This document shows, piece by piece, positions 6,923-12,083 of a stretch of DNA of 12,083 nucleotides. The first letter of the stretch is position 1; the number at the start of each line of letters is the position of its first letter. The notes under the pieces were generated by a model. The model was given only the letters and a program-made list of their open reading frames with translations. It did no database searches and was not told the DNA's origin. This stretch comes from Nitrosopumilales archaeon (GTDB taxonomy: Archaea; Thermoproteota; Nitrososphaeria; Nitrososphaerales; Nitrososphaeraceae), in contig WJXE01000033.1 in NCBI GenBank assembly GCA_009665115.1, positions 1 to 12,083 of the forward strand, in the 5' to 3' direction. The translations under genes were made by a program, and so were the position numbers.

Positions 6923-7078
6923 GTTTGGTACATTTTATAAGAGTCAGTAAATTTCGATTCAAACTTATGCTCGATATCAAATGCATAGTCTTACCAAGGT
7001 AGTAGTTCAGCAAGGACGAAAATAACATAGATCAGAAAAATAGCTTGCTTATGGAGTTACTGACTATAGTTGCAAATG

Positions 7079-7087
7079 CAATATAGT
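7079..7087 (+). promoter_or_regulatory. Possible TATA box of the parvulin gene
   Basis: CAATATAGTAATATG lies about 50 nt upstream of the TTG start. Initiation near 7108-7112 would leave a leader of about 22-25 nt that includes the Shine-Dalgarno sequence. A second candidate (ACTATAG, about 7062-7068) is also possible. Confidence 0.3.
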
Positions 7088-7123
7088 AATATGTATGTAG
7101 AAGCTATGTTTTGTTGATGGAAG

Positions 7124-7128
7124 AGGAG
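7124..7128 (+). promoter_or_regulatory. Shine-Dalgarno site deciding the TTG start of the parvulin
   Basis: AGGAG, complementary to the CUCCU at the 3' end of archaeal 16S rRNA, ends 4 nt before the TTG at 7133. No other in-frame start exists between the TGA at 7115 and this TTG. It is one of the few genes here with a clear Shine-Dalgarno sequence. Confidence 0.5.
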
Positions 7129-7132
7129 AGTA

Positions 7133-7414
7133 TTGGCTGATAAAATTAAATGTTCACATATACTTGTCAAAAAACAAAGCGAAGCAATTGCAATACTTGA
7201 CCGATTGAGTAAAGGTGAGGGTTTTGCAAACCTGGCAAGAGAATTATCTATTGACAAGGGAAGTGCAAAGCGCGGTGGAGATTTAGGCTCATTCGGAAGA
7301 GGTATGATGGTAAAAACATTTGAAGAATCTGCGTTCAAGCTTAAGAAAGGGGAAATAACACAGGAGCCAGTAAAGACAGAATTTGGATATCATATCATAA
7401 AGAGAGCTGGGTAA
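7133..7414 (+). CDS. Single-domain parvulin peptidyl-prolyl cis-trans isomerase
   Basis: Catalyses cis-trans isomerisation of Xaa-Pro bonds, helping proteins fold. The 93 residues make one parvulin domain with no signal peptide or extra domain, the size of the thaumarchaeal parvulins NmPin and CsPinA. Visible hallmarks are CSHILVK (7-13) with the first active-site histidine H9, the FANLARELS helix (31-39), GGDLGSFGRGMMV (48-60) with hydrophobic pocket residues M58/M59 and F63, and FGYHIIKR (84-91) with the second histidine H87. There are many lysines; from the literature on NmPin, a lysine-rich face has been linked to membrane association, and whether that applies here is inference. It starts with TTG behind a good Shine-Dalgarno site and is divergent from msrB. 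Specificity for particular residues before proline cannot be read from the sequence. Confidence 0.95.
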   Translation: MADKIKCSHILVKKQSEAIAILDRLSKGEGFANLARELSIDKGSAKRGGDLGSFGRGMMVKTFEESAFKLKKGEITQEPVKTEFGYHIIKRAG

Positions 7415-7437
7415 CTAAAGTAGACCAGACCAGGTTG

Positions 7438-7461
7438 TGACCGACCTACCTTATCCGGTCA
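7438..7461 (+). terminator. Hairpin downstream of the parvulin gene
   Basis: TGACCG (7438-7443) pairs with CGGTCA (7456-7461), a perfect 6-bp stem with a 12-nt loop starting 23 nt after the stop codon. No strong T-run follows directly (TTAAGATTCTTTG), so it may be a 3'-end structure rather than a terminator in itself. Confidence 0.3.
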
Positions 7462-7888
7462 GTTAAGATTCTTTGTTGAGACATTTGCATGGGGAGACGA
7501 GATGGACCCCATAGGGGACTTGATTTAAACCACTCTGTTTAGACAAAATAATCTGTGTGTTTCCATATTTCAATTTGGAGTTCTGGTCATTTGAGTTTTG
7601 GATATGTAAACCTGAAGAGCAATCTATTTGAAGAGATGGATGACGTGATCTTTTTAATTATGATCCTATTCAGCCTTTTCCATACAATACAGTACTTCGG
7701 TCTTTAGTTGATGATGGAGTCAGGTGAAAATATTGATTAAATTCAACTTTAAAAGTAACTATTCGTAACGATAAGCAGAGAAGTATAGGAATCACACCTC
7801 ATAAATAACCTACGTTTGCGGGGTGTCAGTTTAGAGATAGTCATAGACCTAGTATCAAACGGGTTGATTGATATTTGGGTTTGAGATC

Positions 7889-7900
7889 TATAAAAAATAT
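7889..7900 (+). promoter_or_regulatory. TATA box of the methyltransferase-like gene
   Basis: TATAAAAAATAT is the strongest TATA-like element in the region, centred about 40 nt before the ATG at 7933. It predicts a leader of about 10-15 nt without a Shine-Dalgarno sequence. Confidence 0.5.
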
Positions 7901-7932
7901 TATCGGCTATTAAACACGATAGTGATAAACGC

Positions 7933-8652
7933 ATGGAAGCACCAACAAACAATAATTCATTTCCCTTTCAATTAGACAGAGTCGCATTTTATGGACGTAC
8001 GTTATCAGAATATGTAAAGATGTTTGATATTGATGACATTTCTGCTTTCAAGGACTACTCGATATTGGACTGCCCTTCAGGTGCTTCCTCATTTGTTGCT
8101 GAAGCCAAAAACAAGTATGGAATTCATGCAGTTGGATGTGACCCGTTGTTCGGCGAAGGTTTGAACACCTTGGCTGAACGAGGTGAAGCAGATATTGAAT
8201 ATGTTATGCAAAGGGTTTCACGTATCCCTGCTTATTACAACTGGGATTTTTATCCCTCTATAAAGGTCTTGAGAGAATACAGAATACAGGCTTTACGACA
8301 AGTTATATCAGATTATCCTATCGGAATTATCGAAAGACGATATATAAAAGCAGAGTTACCCTTACTGCCATTTGACGATAAAAGCTTTGATCTAGTTCTA
8401 AGCGGACATTTTCTTTTCACGTATAGTCATAAATTTGATTTTTTATTTCTTCTATCATCCATACTGGAATTATTCAGAGTATGTTCTAGAGAAGTGAGAA
8501 TCTATCCTGTACATGGCTCAAATGCGCAACCTTATGAGCATATGGTGGAATTACTCTCTAGTTTGAAAGTACATGGAATTGTATACCATCTTATTCCCGT
8601 CCCGTTTGAATTTCAACGAGGTAGCAATCAAATGCTGCGTTTAATTCGCTGA
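7933..8652 (+). CDS. SAM-dependent methyltransferase-like protein
   Basis: 239-residue cytosolic protein with a class I (Rossmann-like) methyltransferase layout. Motif I is ILDCPSG at 44-50, a variant of the glycine-rich E/DxGxG loop. The acidic residue D70 ends the second strand (AVGCDPLF, 66-73). The motif IV region is LPFDDKSFDLVLSGHFLF (145-162), where D153 is the usual post-strand acidic or polar position. A helix follows (FLFLLSSILELFRV), then EVRIYPV and a C-terminal PVPFEFQRGSNQMLRL. From memory, the CPSG loop, LLPF-D-SFDLVL-HFLF and FEFQRG-N-MLR ending define a family of uncharacterised methyltransferase-like proteins found in many bacteria and some archaea. The archaeal gene could therefore be an old acquisition. 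The substrate is unknown. It stands alone with its own TATA box; a hairpin lies about 80 nt after the stop. Confidence 0.85.
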   Translation: MEAPTNNNSFPFQLDRVAFYGRTLSEYVKMFDIDDISAFKDYSILDCPSGASSFVAEAKNKYGIHAVGCDPLFGEGLNTLAERGEADIEYVMQRVSRIPAYYNWDFYPSIKVLREYRIQALRQVISDYPIGIIERRYIKAELPLLPFDDKSFDLVLSGHFLFTYSHKFDFLFLLSSILELFRVCSREVRIYPVHGSNAQPYEHMVELLSSLKVHGIVYHLIPVPFEFQRGSNQMLRLIR

Positions 8653-8730
8653 CCTACTGAAATTTGGATACCGCGTAAATTCACGTACATGCTCAAGCGT
8701 AAATCTATGTTTCAGCGACTCTCGGTGTAT

Positions 8731-8762
8731 TAGGGGATACATCTGTTTAATTTATTCCCCTA
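8731..8762 (+). terminator. Inverted repeat downstream of the methyltransferase gene
   Basis: TAGGGGA (8731-8737) and TCCCCTA (8756-8762) are perfect 7-bp complements around an 18-nt AT-rich loop, 78 nt after the stop codon. Mildly T-rich sequence follows. It could end the methyltransferase transcript, but the second arm lies within the next coding remnant, so it may be coincidental. Confidence 0.25.
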
Positions 8763-8913
8763 TTTGGTCTGTCTCATTATCATGATTGCGGTTATCGCTC
8801 TTTTTGTTTGGGACCTTTCATCGCATATCCAAGTACTATTGACATTCCGACCCGGTTTCAGTTCTTCACGTATTTCTATTTCAGGTTCCACTAAATTAGA
8901 TACAGGAGGTTAA
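8734..8913 (+). pseudogene. Remnant with a signal-anchor-like segment
   Basis: The frame is open from a TAG at 8731 to a TAA at 8911; the ATG at 8782 gives 43 codons. It encodes a hydrophobic run (LVCLIIMIAVIALFVWDL) followed by a Ser/Thr-rich, strand-like stretch (SSSRISISGSTKLDTGG). This looks like the N-terminus of a membrane-anchored secreted protein cut short by a stop. It could also be a genuine 43-residue peptide. No family is recognised. Confidence 0.3.
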
Positions 8914-8986
8914 CAAAGTAATACATTTCATCTTTAGCTACTAATATGTTTCATGGTAGTACATAGGACACTTGATCTTATATTGA

Positions 8987-9208
8987 GCCAATCTCCTCTT
9001 AGTACCTCATGTTGGAAAAACCTTTTCTTCTAGATTACGAGTTAAAAACACACCACCGATCACTGGGTTGAGTCGTAACCCTAACCTGATCATTCTTGTT
9101 ACTGGCCAACCTAAAATGACATTATGGGTTCGAACATCAACCCTTCAACCCACTAAAACTTATTTTTACATGATAAAAAGTATGGATTTGCATTGTACTG
9201 GCACCTAA
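8987..9208 (+). pseudogene. Internal fragment of a decayed protein gene
   Basis: 73 sense codons stay open between a TGA at 8984 and a TAA at 9206, with no ATG/GTG/TTG in the first 27 codons, so it cannot be a normal complete gene. The translation is protein-like and beta-rich (RLRVKNTPPITGL, NLIILVTGQPKMTLWV, TKTYFYMIKSMDLHC). Together with the signal-anchor-like remnant upstream, it may be what is left of one exported beta-domain protein. That link is inference. Confidence 0.35.
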
Positions 9209-9239
9209 GTGGTTAGCCAATAACAGGTGAAACGGCCAA

Positions 9240-9335
9240 ATGCCTTATGCTCTTGGAAGTGGTGCACTTCAATTTTTTGCTGCTATTTTAAGCAATACCA
9301 CCACAAAACCACCCGAACCAATAATGTCATTCTGA
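9240..9335 (+). pseudogene. 31-codon fragment, protein-like
   Basis: The ATG at 9240 to the TGA at 9333 encodes MPYALGSGALQFFAAILSN followed by a polar TTTKPPEP stretch. Composition is more protein-like than the overlapping 60-codon frame 9227-9409, which is Cys/Phe/Lys-rich. It may be a fragment of a former gene or a small peptide gene. There is no clear promoter or Shine-Dalgarno site. Confidence 0.2.
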
Positions 9336-9463
9336 AATTAACTCAAATCAATTTTCTCGACAACAGATTGTTTTTTTATTTCCTTGTATTGCATCTATCT
9401 TTTTTCTAGGTCTTTGTACGGATTATATCAACTGATGCTATGGCCGTATAATAGCTAGCTTTA

Positions 9464-9496
9464 CTTGCTTGAACAAGCAGGGCTTTATCTTTTTAT
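9464..9496 (+). terminator. Intrinsic-terminator-like hairpin with T-rich tail
   Basis: TGCTTG (9466-9471) and CAAGCA (9474-9479) make a 6-bp stem, extended to 8 pairs by a T-G wobble and a C-G pair (9464-9481), around a 2-nt loop. CTTTATCTTTTT follows at once. No intact gene ends just upstream, so it may terminate read-through, an unannotated RNA, or the former gene whose remnants lie upstream. Confidence 0.35.
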
Positions 9497-9637
9497 CAGT
9501 GATCTTGCAGACTGTAAAGTGCCACGTTGTTTCTAGTGCTAGAAGAGTAGTGGCGAAACCGATACTCGGATAAACTAGGTTTTCAAACATGTATCTGAGT
9601 ACCCACTAGTTGCTATTCTATTCTAGTAAGTAAGGAT

Positions 9638-9651
9638 TATGATAAATCATA
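9638..9651. promoter_or_regulatory. Operator-like palindrome upstream of the small gene at 9693
   Basis: TATGAT-AA-ATCATA is a perfect 6+6 inverted repeat with a 2-bp spacer, 41 nt before the ATG at 9693. It lies next to where a TATA box for that gene should be (weak candidate TTATCAAA, 9660-9667). The position fits a regulator binding site, although AT-rich DNA produces such repeats by chance. Confidence 0.3.
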
Positions 9652-9692
9652 GTAGCTGCTTATCAAAGTAAAATAGTAACATAGCCAGTTAG

Positions 9693-9998
9693 ATGATATT
9701 AAAGAAATTGCTGCCAATAAAAAAACGAACCCCTGTAAGAATAGAAATACTATCGTCAGCTGAGAACACGTCTTTGTTACATAATGATCTTAATCATATT
9801 CTGCTAGATGAATCCAGTTGTTGTGAATATATGGGTTATGTAGACAAAGATGGGAGTACACGAGTGAAGATAGAATGTACAGTTAGGGAGGAGGAAAAAC
9901 AATACACTTGGGATCAATTGCGGTTAAAAATTCCAGCAGACTGCTATCTCTCAGTAGAGCCAACTGAGTTGTTAATCGAACCCATTTTAGTATCCTGA
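9693..9998 (+). CDS. Hypothetical small protein, 101 residues
   Basis: I do not recognise this family. The protein has a basic N-terminus (KK, KKR at 4-12), then a mostly acidic body with alternating strand-like segments: VRIEIL 15-20, GYVDKDGSTRVKIECTV 48-64, YTWDQLRLKIP 71-81, and TELLIEPILV at the end. C43/C44 and C62/C84 are its cysteines. There is no membrane helix or signal peptide, so it is probably cytosolic. The ATG start has a possible weak TATA box about 30 nt upstream and no Shine-Dalgarno site. Double stops (TGA, then TAG) close it. The neighbours on both sides are long non-coding stretches. Codon choice and sequence character look genuine, but no function can be suggested. Confidence 0.6.
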   Translation: MILKKLLPIKKRTPVRIEILSSAENTSLLHNDLNHILLDESSCCEYMGYVDKDGSTRVKIECTVREEEKQYTWDQLRLKIPADCYLSVEPTELLIEPILVS

Positions 9999-10211
9999 TA
10001 GATAGTGATGAGAACTACGGATTATGACGGGTCACGGAACAAAAGCTAGTCACAAATTAGAAAAAACATTATTACATTTAATCGCGAAACCCGTCTAATC
10101 CTATTTTACAGTAGCTAAGCTATTTTAGGCTAGAACACGCAGCAGAAGACCATACCTTTTCCGTAGTTGTAACTGATAAAGATAGAAGCTAAGTAATGCC
10201 AACGCAAGTAT

Positions 10212-10225
10212 AAATTTTAAAATTT
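10212..10225. terminator. AT palindrome between convergent genes
   Basis: AAATTTTAAAATTT is a perfect 14-bp palindrome followed by TT on the plus strand. It lies in the 258-nt gap between the convergent genes at 9693-9998 (+) and 10257-10568 (-). T-runs on both strands would suit a bidirectional archaeal terminator. The same gap holds a distant 7-bp inverted repeat, GACGGGT (10026-10032) with ACCCGTC (10089-10095). Confidence 0.3.
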
Positions 10226-10256
10226 TTGGAATAGTCAGACCTCCCTATGTCAATTA

Positions 10257-10568
10257 CTAATCTCTGATGTTTTGTGTCTTCCTCTCAGTCTGTGTATTAT
10301 CCTTCATTTCTTGTTCCTTTGACAACCAAGGCCTCCAAAAGAGGTCTAACCAATCTAGGTTTATTTTTTGTATATCCTTGTACAGTTCAGTCATTCTCTC
10401 ATTGGTTTTGATAAGTTCCCTGTACAGTTCATTCGTCTTTTCCACATTTTTAATGGATTCAGTGTATAATTGATTGATCCTTTCCATGCCTTTGGTATAT
10501 TCCTTGTACAGTTCACCCATCCTCTCAAAATATCTAACAAATTCGTTGTACATATTAGCAGACGTCAT
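10257..10568 (-). CDS. Coiled-coil protein made of 14-residue repeats
   Basis: 103-residue, highly charged, helical protein. Residues 5-74 form five consecutive 14-residue repeats starting at 5, 19, 33, 47 and 61, with consensus x-hydrophobic-Tyr-x-Glu/Asp-x-x-Lys-x-x-Glu-Arg-x-x (for example ELYRELIKTNERMT). A 14-residue period is two heptads, so this should be a long amphipathic helix or coiled coil with a Tyr-Lys/Glu stripe. After the repeats comes an aromatic patch, LDLFWRPWL (74-82), then a polar tail. There is no signal peptide. The WxPW-type patch at the end of a helix and the repeats could suit binding to a lipid or polymer-granule surface (phasin or PhaE-like), but this is inference. 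The ATG start is supported by a TATA box about 34 nt upstream. It lies upstream of (convergent with) nothing functional that explains it; the next gene on the same strand also encodes a helical protein. Confidence 0.75.
   Translation of the reverse strand: MTSANMYNEFVRYFERMGELYKEYTKGMERINQLYTESIKNVEKTNELYRELIKTNERMTELYKDIQKINLDWLDLFWRPWLSKEQEMKDNTQTERKTQNIRD
10347..10556 (-). repeat. Five 42-bp coding repeats (14 residues each)
   Basis: The repeated helix unit is visible in the DNA as well: on the plus strand TTGTACAGTTCA or close variants recur with a 42-bp period, followed by CAT-CTCTC-like sequence. Copies have diverged, so this is an old internal duplication rather than a fresh satellite. 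Confidence 0.65.
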
Positions 10569-10598
10569 TACGGAATATTTCTATAGCCAACTGATCAT

Positions 10599-10606
10599 AA
10601 ATATAT
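10599..10606 (-). promoter_or_regulatory. TATA box of the 14-residue-repeat protein gene
   Basis: AAATATAT (ATATATTT on the minus strand) is centred about 34 nt before the ATG at 10568, predicting a leader of only about 5-10 nt. No Shine-Dalgarno site is present. Confidence 0.45.
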
Positions 10607-10676
10607 TAGTTCTTGTTTTCGTATCTATGATACTCCGAAATTAGCTGGCTGTGGGATAGATTGGGCTTGCTTTCAT

Positions 10677-10823
10677 TCAGCGATCTAAGACCTTTAGGCT
10701 GAATTCAGTTAGAGGCAAGTCCATGTTACATCTTTGTCCCTGCAATAAGTCAACTTTGATCATGTTCTTCTCCATCCGTACAGCGACGTCATCAATGCCA
10801 ATAGGTGTTAGCGTGGAATGCAC
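10677..10823 (-). pseudogene. 48-codon protein-like frame, probably a gene remnant
   Basis: The minus-strand frame from GTG 10823 to TGA 10677 encodes VHSTLTPIGIDDVAVRMEK, then NMIKVDLLQGQ and LPLTEFSLKVLDR, with good protein character. It is open upstream for 12 more codons without a start. An ATG in a different frame (MKVQDTGIFFTLR) lies just upstream, as if a frameshift had separated the start from the body. It may be a short real gene starting at GTG 10823 or an inner ATG; the family is unrecognised. Confidence 0.3.
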
Positions 10824-10928
10824 TTCGCAACGTGAAAAAAATTCCAGTGTCCTGTACTTTCATTGACTACTAATACTTTTTTAAATCTAACGATACAGAC
10901 TAACGTGCTTTTTTAAATTGGATTAGCC

Positions 10929-11363
10929 TTATCTTATAACTTTGTCCTTCTTTTTTCTGGTGTTTGACTTTATTCTCCGAGCGCCTTCCTTTACAGCCTC
11001 TGTTGTCTGAGGAACCGCCTGAGCCGTTTCCTGCGCAGTCTCCTTCAGAATGTCTGTTGTCTGACGCGTTACCACCATTGTTTCTTTTACAGCCGCAGTC
11101 GTACGCCCAACAATGCCACGATCTCTCAAGTCTTTGGCAGAATCACTTATTTCTCTTGCAGTATCACGTGTTGCTATGCTTGCCTCTTGTATTGCCTGTG
11201 CAATTTCTTCGATTGCACCGCTTTGGTGTACTGTTCGTACCATCTCTCTTATCGTTGATGACGCCTCACGAATACTACTGGCGACATTCTTGATTGTTTC
11301 TGCAGCCCTTTCAGGAGTAAGGTTTGTGGTAGAAGTTCGATCGTGTTTGGAGGATGACGACAT
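10929..11363 (-). CDS. Phasin/LEA-like amphipathic helical protein
   Basis: 144-residue, almost wholly helical protein. The N-terminal tail is Ser/Thr-rich and disordered (1-17). Residues 18-128 are a long run of Ala, Thr, Glu, Arg and Ile with apolar residues every three to four positions (for example AAETIKNVASSIREASS, then AVKETMVVTRQTTDILKETA). A strongly basic tail follows (RRIKSNTRKKKDKVIR, 129-144). There is no signal peptide or hydrophobic helix. This pattern matches phasins, LEA-like or apolipoprotein-like surface-coating proteins; the basic tail could bind nucleic acid, membrane or acidic partners. I chose ATG 11363 because a TATA box sits 29 nt upstream of it; the longer TTG form from 11405 would start upstream of that promoter. 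It is on the same strand as the 14-residue-repeat protein, 360 nt away, so probably transcribed separately. The exact role is unknown. Confidence 0.75.
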   Translation of the reverse strand: MSSSSKHDRTSTTNLTPERAAETIKNVASSIREASSTIREMVRTVHQSGAIEEIAQAIQEASIATRDTAREISDSAKDLRDRGIVGRTTAAVKETMVVTRQTTDILKETAQETAQAVPQTTEAVKEGARRIKSNTRKKKDKVIR

Positions 11364-11389
11364 TATACTATTATTATGTGACACGCTGG

Positions 11390-11395
11390 TATAAA
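11390..11395 (-). promoter_or_regulatory. TATA box of the phasin/LEA-like gene
   Basis: TATAAA on the plus strand (TTTATA on the minus) is centred 29 nt upstream of the ATG at 11363, so the transcript should begin within a few nucleotides of the start codon. It lies inside the longer TTG-initiated frame and argues against that start. Confidence 0.55.
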
Positions 11396-11405
11396 GAGAT
11401 ATCAA

Positions 11406-11961
11406 TTTTAACAGTTAGCTCCAATCGATATTCACTTTTAGTATGATAGTTCTTTTACATCATCCCGCTAAGAACCGAGGCCAATCTGGATGCAAATCAA
11501 ACATGCTAACTGAATAATATTGAGATGCCGGCCACTCAAACGTATTCGATTGGTGATTCTTTGACCTGCCTAATAGACAAAGGAAAATTTGTTTCTTTGT
11601 AATCCCATACATTCTGGTGCCAGGCAGCTCCGACCCACTCTTAGTACAGTTCAGTGGAATAAAATAGGCTAATTCAGAAAACTACGTGCAATTGCAGTAT
11701 AGATGGGACGTGGAAGGTTAATTTCTGCCAGGTTAGCGACAGCAACATACCCCGCATTCAGACTGTCATTTCACGAGTGGGTGAAAAATCTGAAAGAAGG
11801 AACTGCTTGTGAAGAACCTATCAGAGGATTACAGACCCCTAATGCTTGAACTCGAGCGACAAGCAAATTAGGCTAGATAATTTCGTTTCAGTTTTTTTGT
11901 TGCTGTACCTACTAGACAAACAGGCTTGTATGTCTATAGATAAATTGATAGGAGCCCTCGT
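11406..11961. other. Intergenic region with only very short open frames
   Basis: This stretch holds no recognisable gene. Three plus-strand frames could be tiny genes or remnants: 24 codons beginning MIVLLHHPAK (near 11442), 25 codons at 11525-11602 (MPATQTYSIGDSLTCLIDKG), and 48 codons at 11703-11849 (MGRGRLISARLATATYPAF, then FHEWVKNLKEGTACEEP). The last reads most like protein; an AT-rich element (AATAAAATA, about 11659) lies roughly 40 nt before it. A hairpin with arms ACAAAG (11577-11582) and CTTTGT (11595-11600) is also present. Confidence 0.35.
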
Positions 11962-11981
11962 ATGAAATCACAACCGCCTGA

Positions 11982-12083
11982 ATGGTCCATTCGAAGAAAG
12001 CTGAATTAGAAGTAAAAATTGAAGTTGATATGCCGGTTGATATTATTGACGATAAAGATAGGCTCAAAGCAGTTGAGAAAGGA
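11982..12083 (+). CDS. Start of a gene running off the right edge (partial)
   Basis: 34 codons from ATG 11982 are open to the window end: MVHSKKAELEVKIEVDMPV, then IIDDKDRLKAVEKG, a Lys/Glu/Asp/Val-rich sequence typical of a soluble cytosolic protein. A TATA-like TATAGATAAAT (11935-11945) lies about 40 nt upstream. A competing start exists: ATG 11962 has AGGAG ending 7 nt before it, but its frame (MKSQPPEWSIRRKLN) stops after 15 codons. Either the real start is 11982, or the gene began at 11962 and a frameshift separates the two. No family is identifiable from 34 residues. Confidence 0.55.
   Translation, partial: MVHSKKAELEVKIEVDMPVDIIDDKDRLKAVEKG

Larger units (their letters stand above)
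7415..7932. other. Intergenic region between the parvulin and methyltransferase genes
   Basis: This 518-nt gap lacks an intact recognisable gene. It contains the parvulin 3' hairpin, a second hairpin with arms ATGGGG (7489-7494) and CCCCAT (7507-7512), and the methyltransferase promoter. A frame at 7555-7707 (GTG start; 50 codons, or 23 from ATG 7636) encodes a hydrophobic stretch (VIFLIMILFSLFHTI) that could be one membrane helix. It has no Shine-Dalgarno or TATA support, so I do not call it a gene. Confidence 0.4.
8653..9692. other. Kilobase region without an intact gene; holds coding remnants
   Basis: Over 1 kb lies between the methyltransferase and the next small gene without a convincing complete gene. 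The three stretches that look like former or very small coding sequences are entered separately (8734-8913, 8987-9208, 9240-9335). The rest holds a terminator-like hairpin (9464-9496) and the promoter region of the gene at 9693. I see no tRNA, rRNA, IS element or CRISPR. Confidence 0.5.
10569..10928. other. Intergenic region with a possible short gene or remnant
   Basis: This 360-nt gap between two minus-strand genes holds the promoter of the repeat protein on its left and a 48-codon minus-strand frame (entered separately). CTTTTTTAAAT occurs twice on the plus strand, at 10876-10886 and 10908-10918, 32 bp apart. I see no RNA gene. Confidence 0.4.

Noticed and set aside
7749..7952. 67-codon minus-strand frame across the methyltransferase promoter
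   Set aside because: It overlaps the TATA box and start of a well-supported gene on the other strand and shows no domain.
8905..8911. Perfect Shine-Dalgarno-like AGGAGGT
   Set aside because: No start codon follows at usable distance (TAACAAAGTAA comes next); it falls within codons of the 8734-8913 remnant.
9065..9152. GGGTT...AACCC hairpins and a tRNA-like GGTTCGAAC
   Set aside because: No cloverleaf, acceptor stem or anticodon arm can be built around TTCGAAC, and the bases fit codons of the 73-codon remnant.
9227..9409. 60-codon frame starting GTG 9227
   Set aside because: Cys/Phe/Lys/Asn-rich composition without a domain; another frame over the same bases (9240-9335) looks more protein-like.
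11364..11405. TTG start at 11405 for the phasin/LEA-like protein
   Set aside because: The TATA box (11390-11395) lies within this extension and is correctly spaced for ATG 11363; the extra 14 residues lack the protein's composition.
1..12083. CRISPR array, insertion sequence, rRNA or tRNA gene
   Set aside because: No regularly spaced repeat series, no transposase motif or terminal inverted repeats, and no rRNA- or tRNA-like sequence was seen on either strand by eye.

Overview
The window looks like a chromosomal stretch from an ammonia-oxidising archaeon of the class Nitrososphaeria (Thaumarchaeota), most likely a Nitrososphaerales / Nitrosocosmicus-type genome. The evidence is a single-domain 93-residue parvulin of the thaumarchaeal kind, a secreted Ig-like protein and a two-helix mini membrane protein of types I associate with this group, AT-rich sequence, archaeal TATA boxes 26-35 nt upstream of several start codons (leaderless or nearly leaderless genes), GTG/TTG starts, and low coding density. 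The species is inferred from protein character, not from a search.

Layout. 1-228: possible tail of an upstream gene, then the promoter of a DEAD-box RNA helicase (229-1602, +). 1603-1919: intergenic with small hairpins, between convergent genes. 1920-2411 (-): membrane-anchored Ig-like surface protein. 2420-4330: a 'graveyard' of decayed coding sequence with one intact small membrane protein (3104-3322, +). It includes the N-terminus of a type II NADH dehydrogenase-like flavoprotein and a helical/membrane protein whose sense jumps between frames. 4357-6165 (-): M3-family oligoendopeptidase. 6509-6892 (-): methionine sulfoxide reductase B. 7133-7414 (+): parvulin prolyl isomerase, divergent from msrB. 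7933-8652 (+): SAM-dependent methyltransferase-like protein. 8653-9692: a second long region without an intact gene that holds further coding remnants. 9693-9998 (+): unrecognised small protein. 10257-10568 (-) and 10929-11363 (-): two small amphipathic helical proteins, one built from five 14-residue repeats, the other phasin/LEA-like. 11406-12083: mostly non-coding, with a gene starting near 11962/11982 and running off the right edge.

How the genes relate. The intact genes are mostly monocistronic with their own promoters; I see no operon. Helicase, peptidase, MsrB and parvulin are housekeeping, stress and protein-quality functions. I see no CRISPR array, rRNA, tRNA or transposase gene. The most interesting parts are the two degraded-coding regions and the pair of repetitive helical proteins, which could be polymer-granule or membrane-surface coat proteins (inference only).
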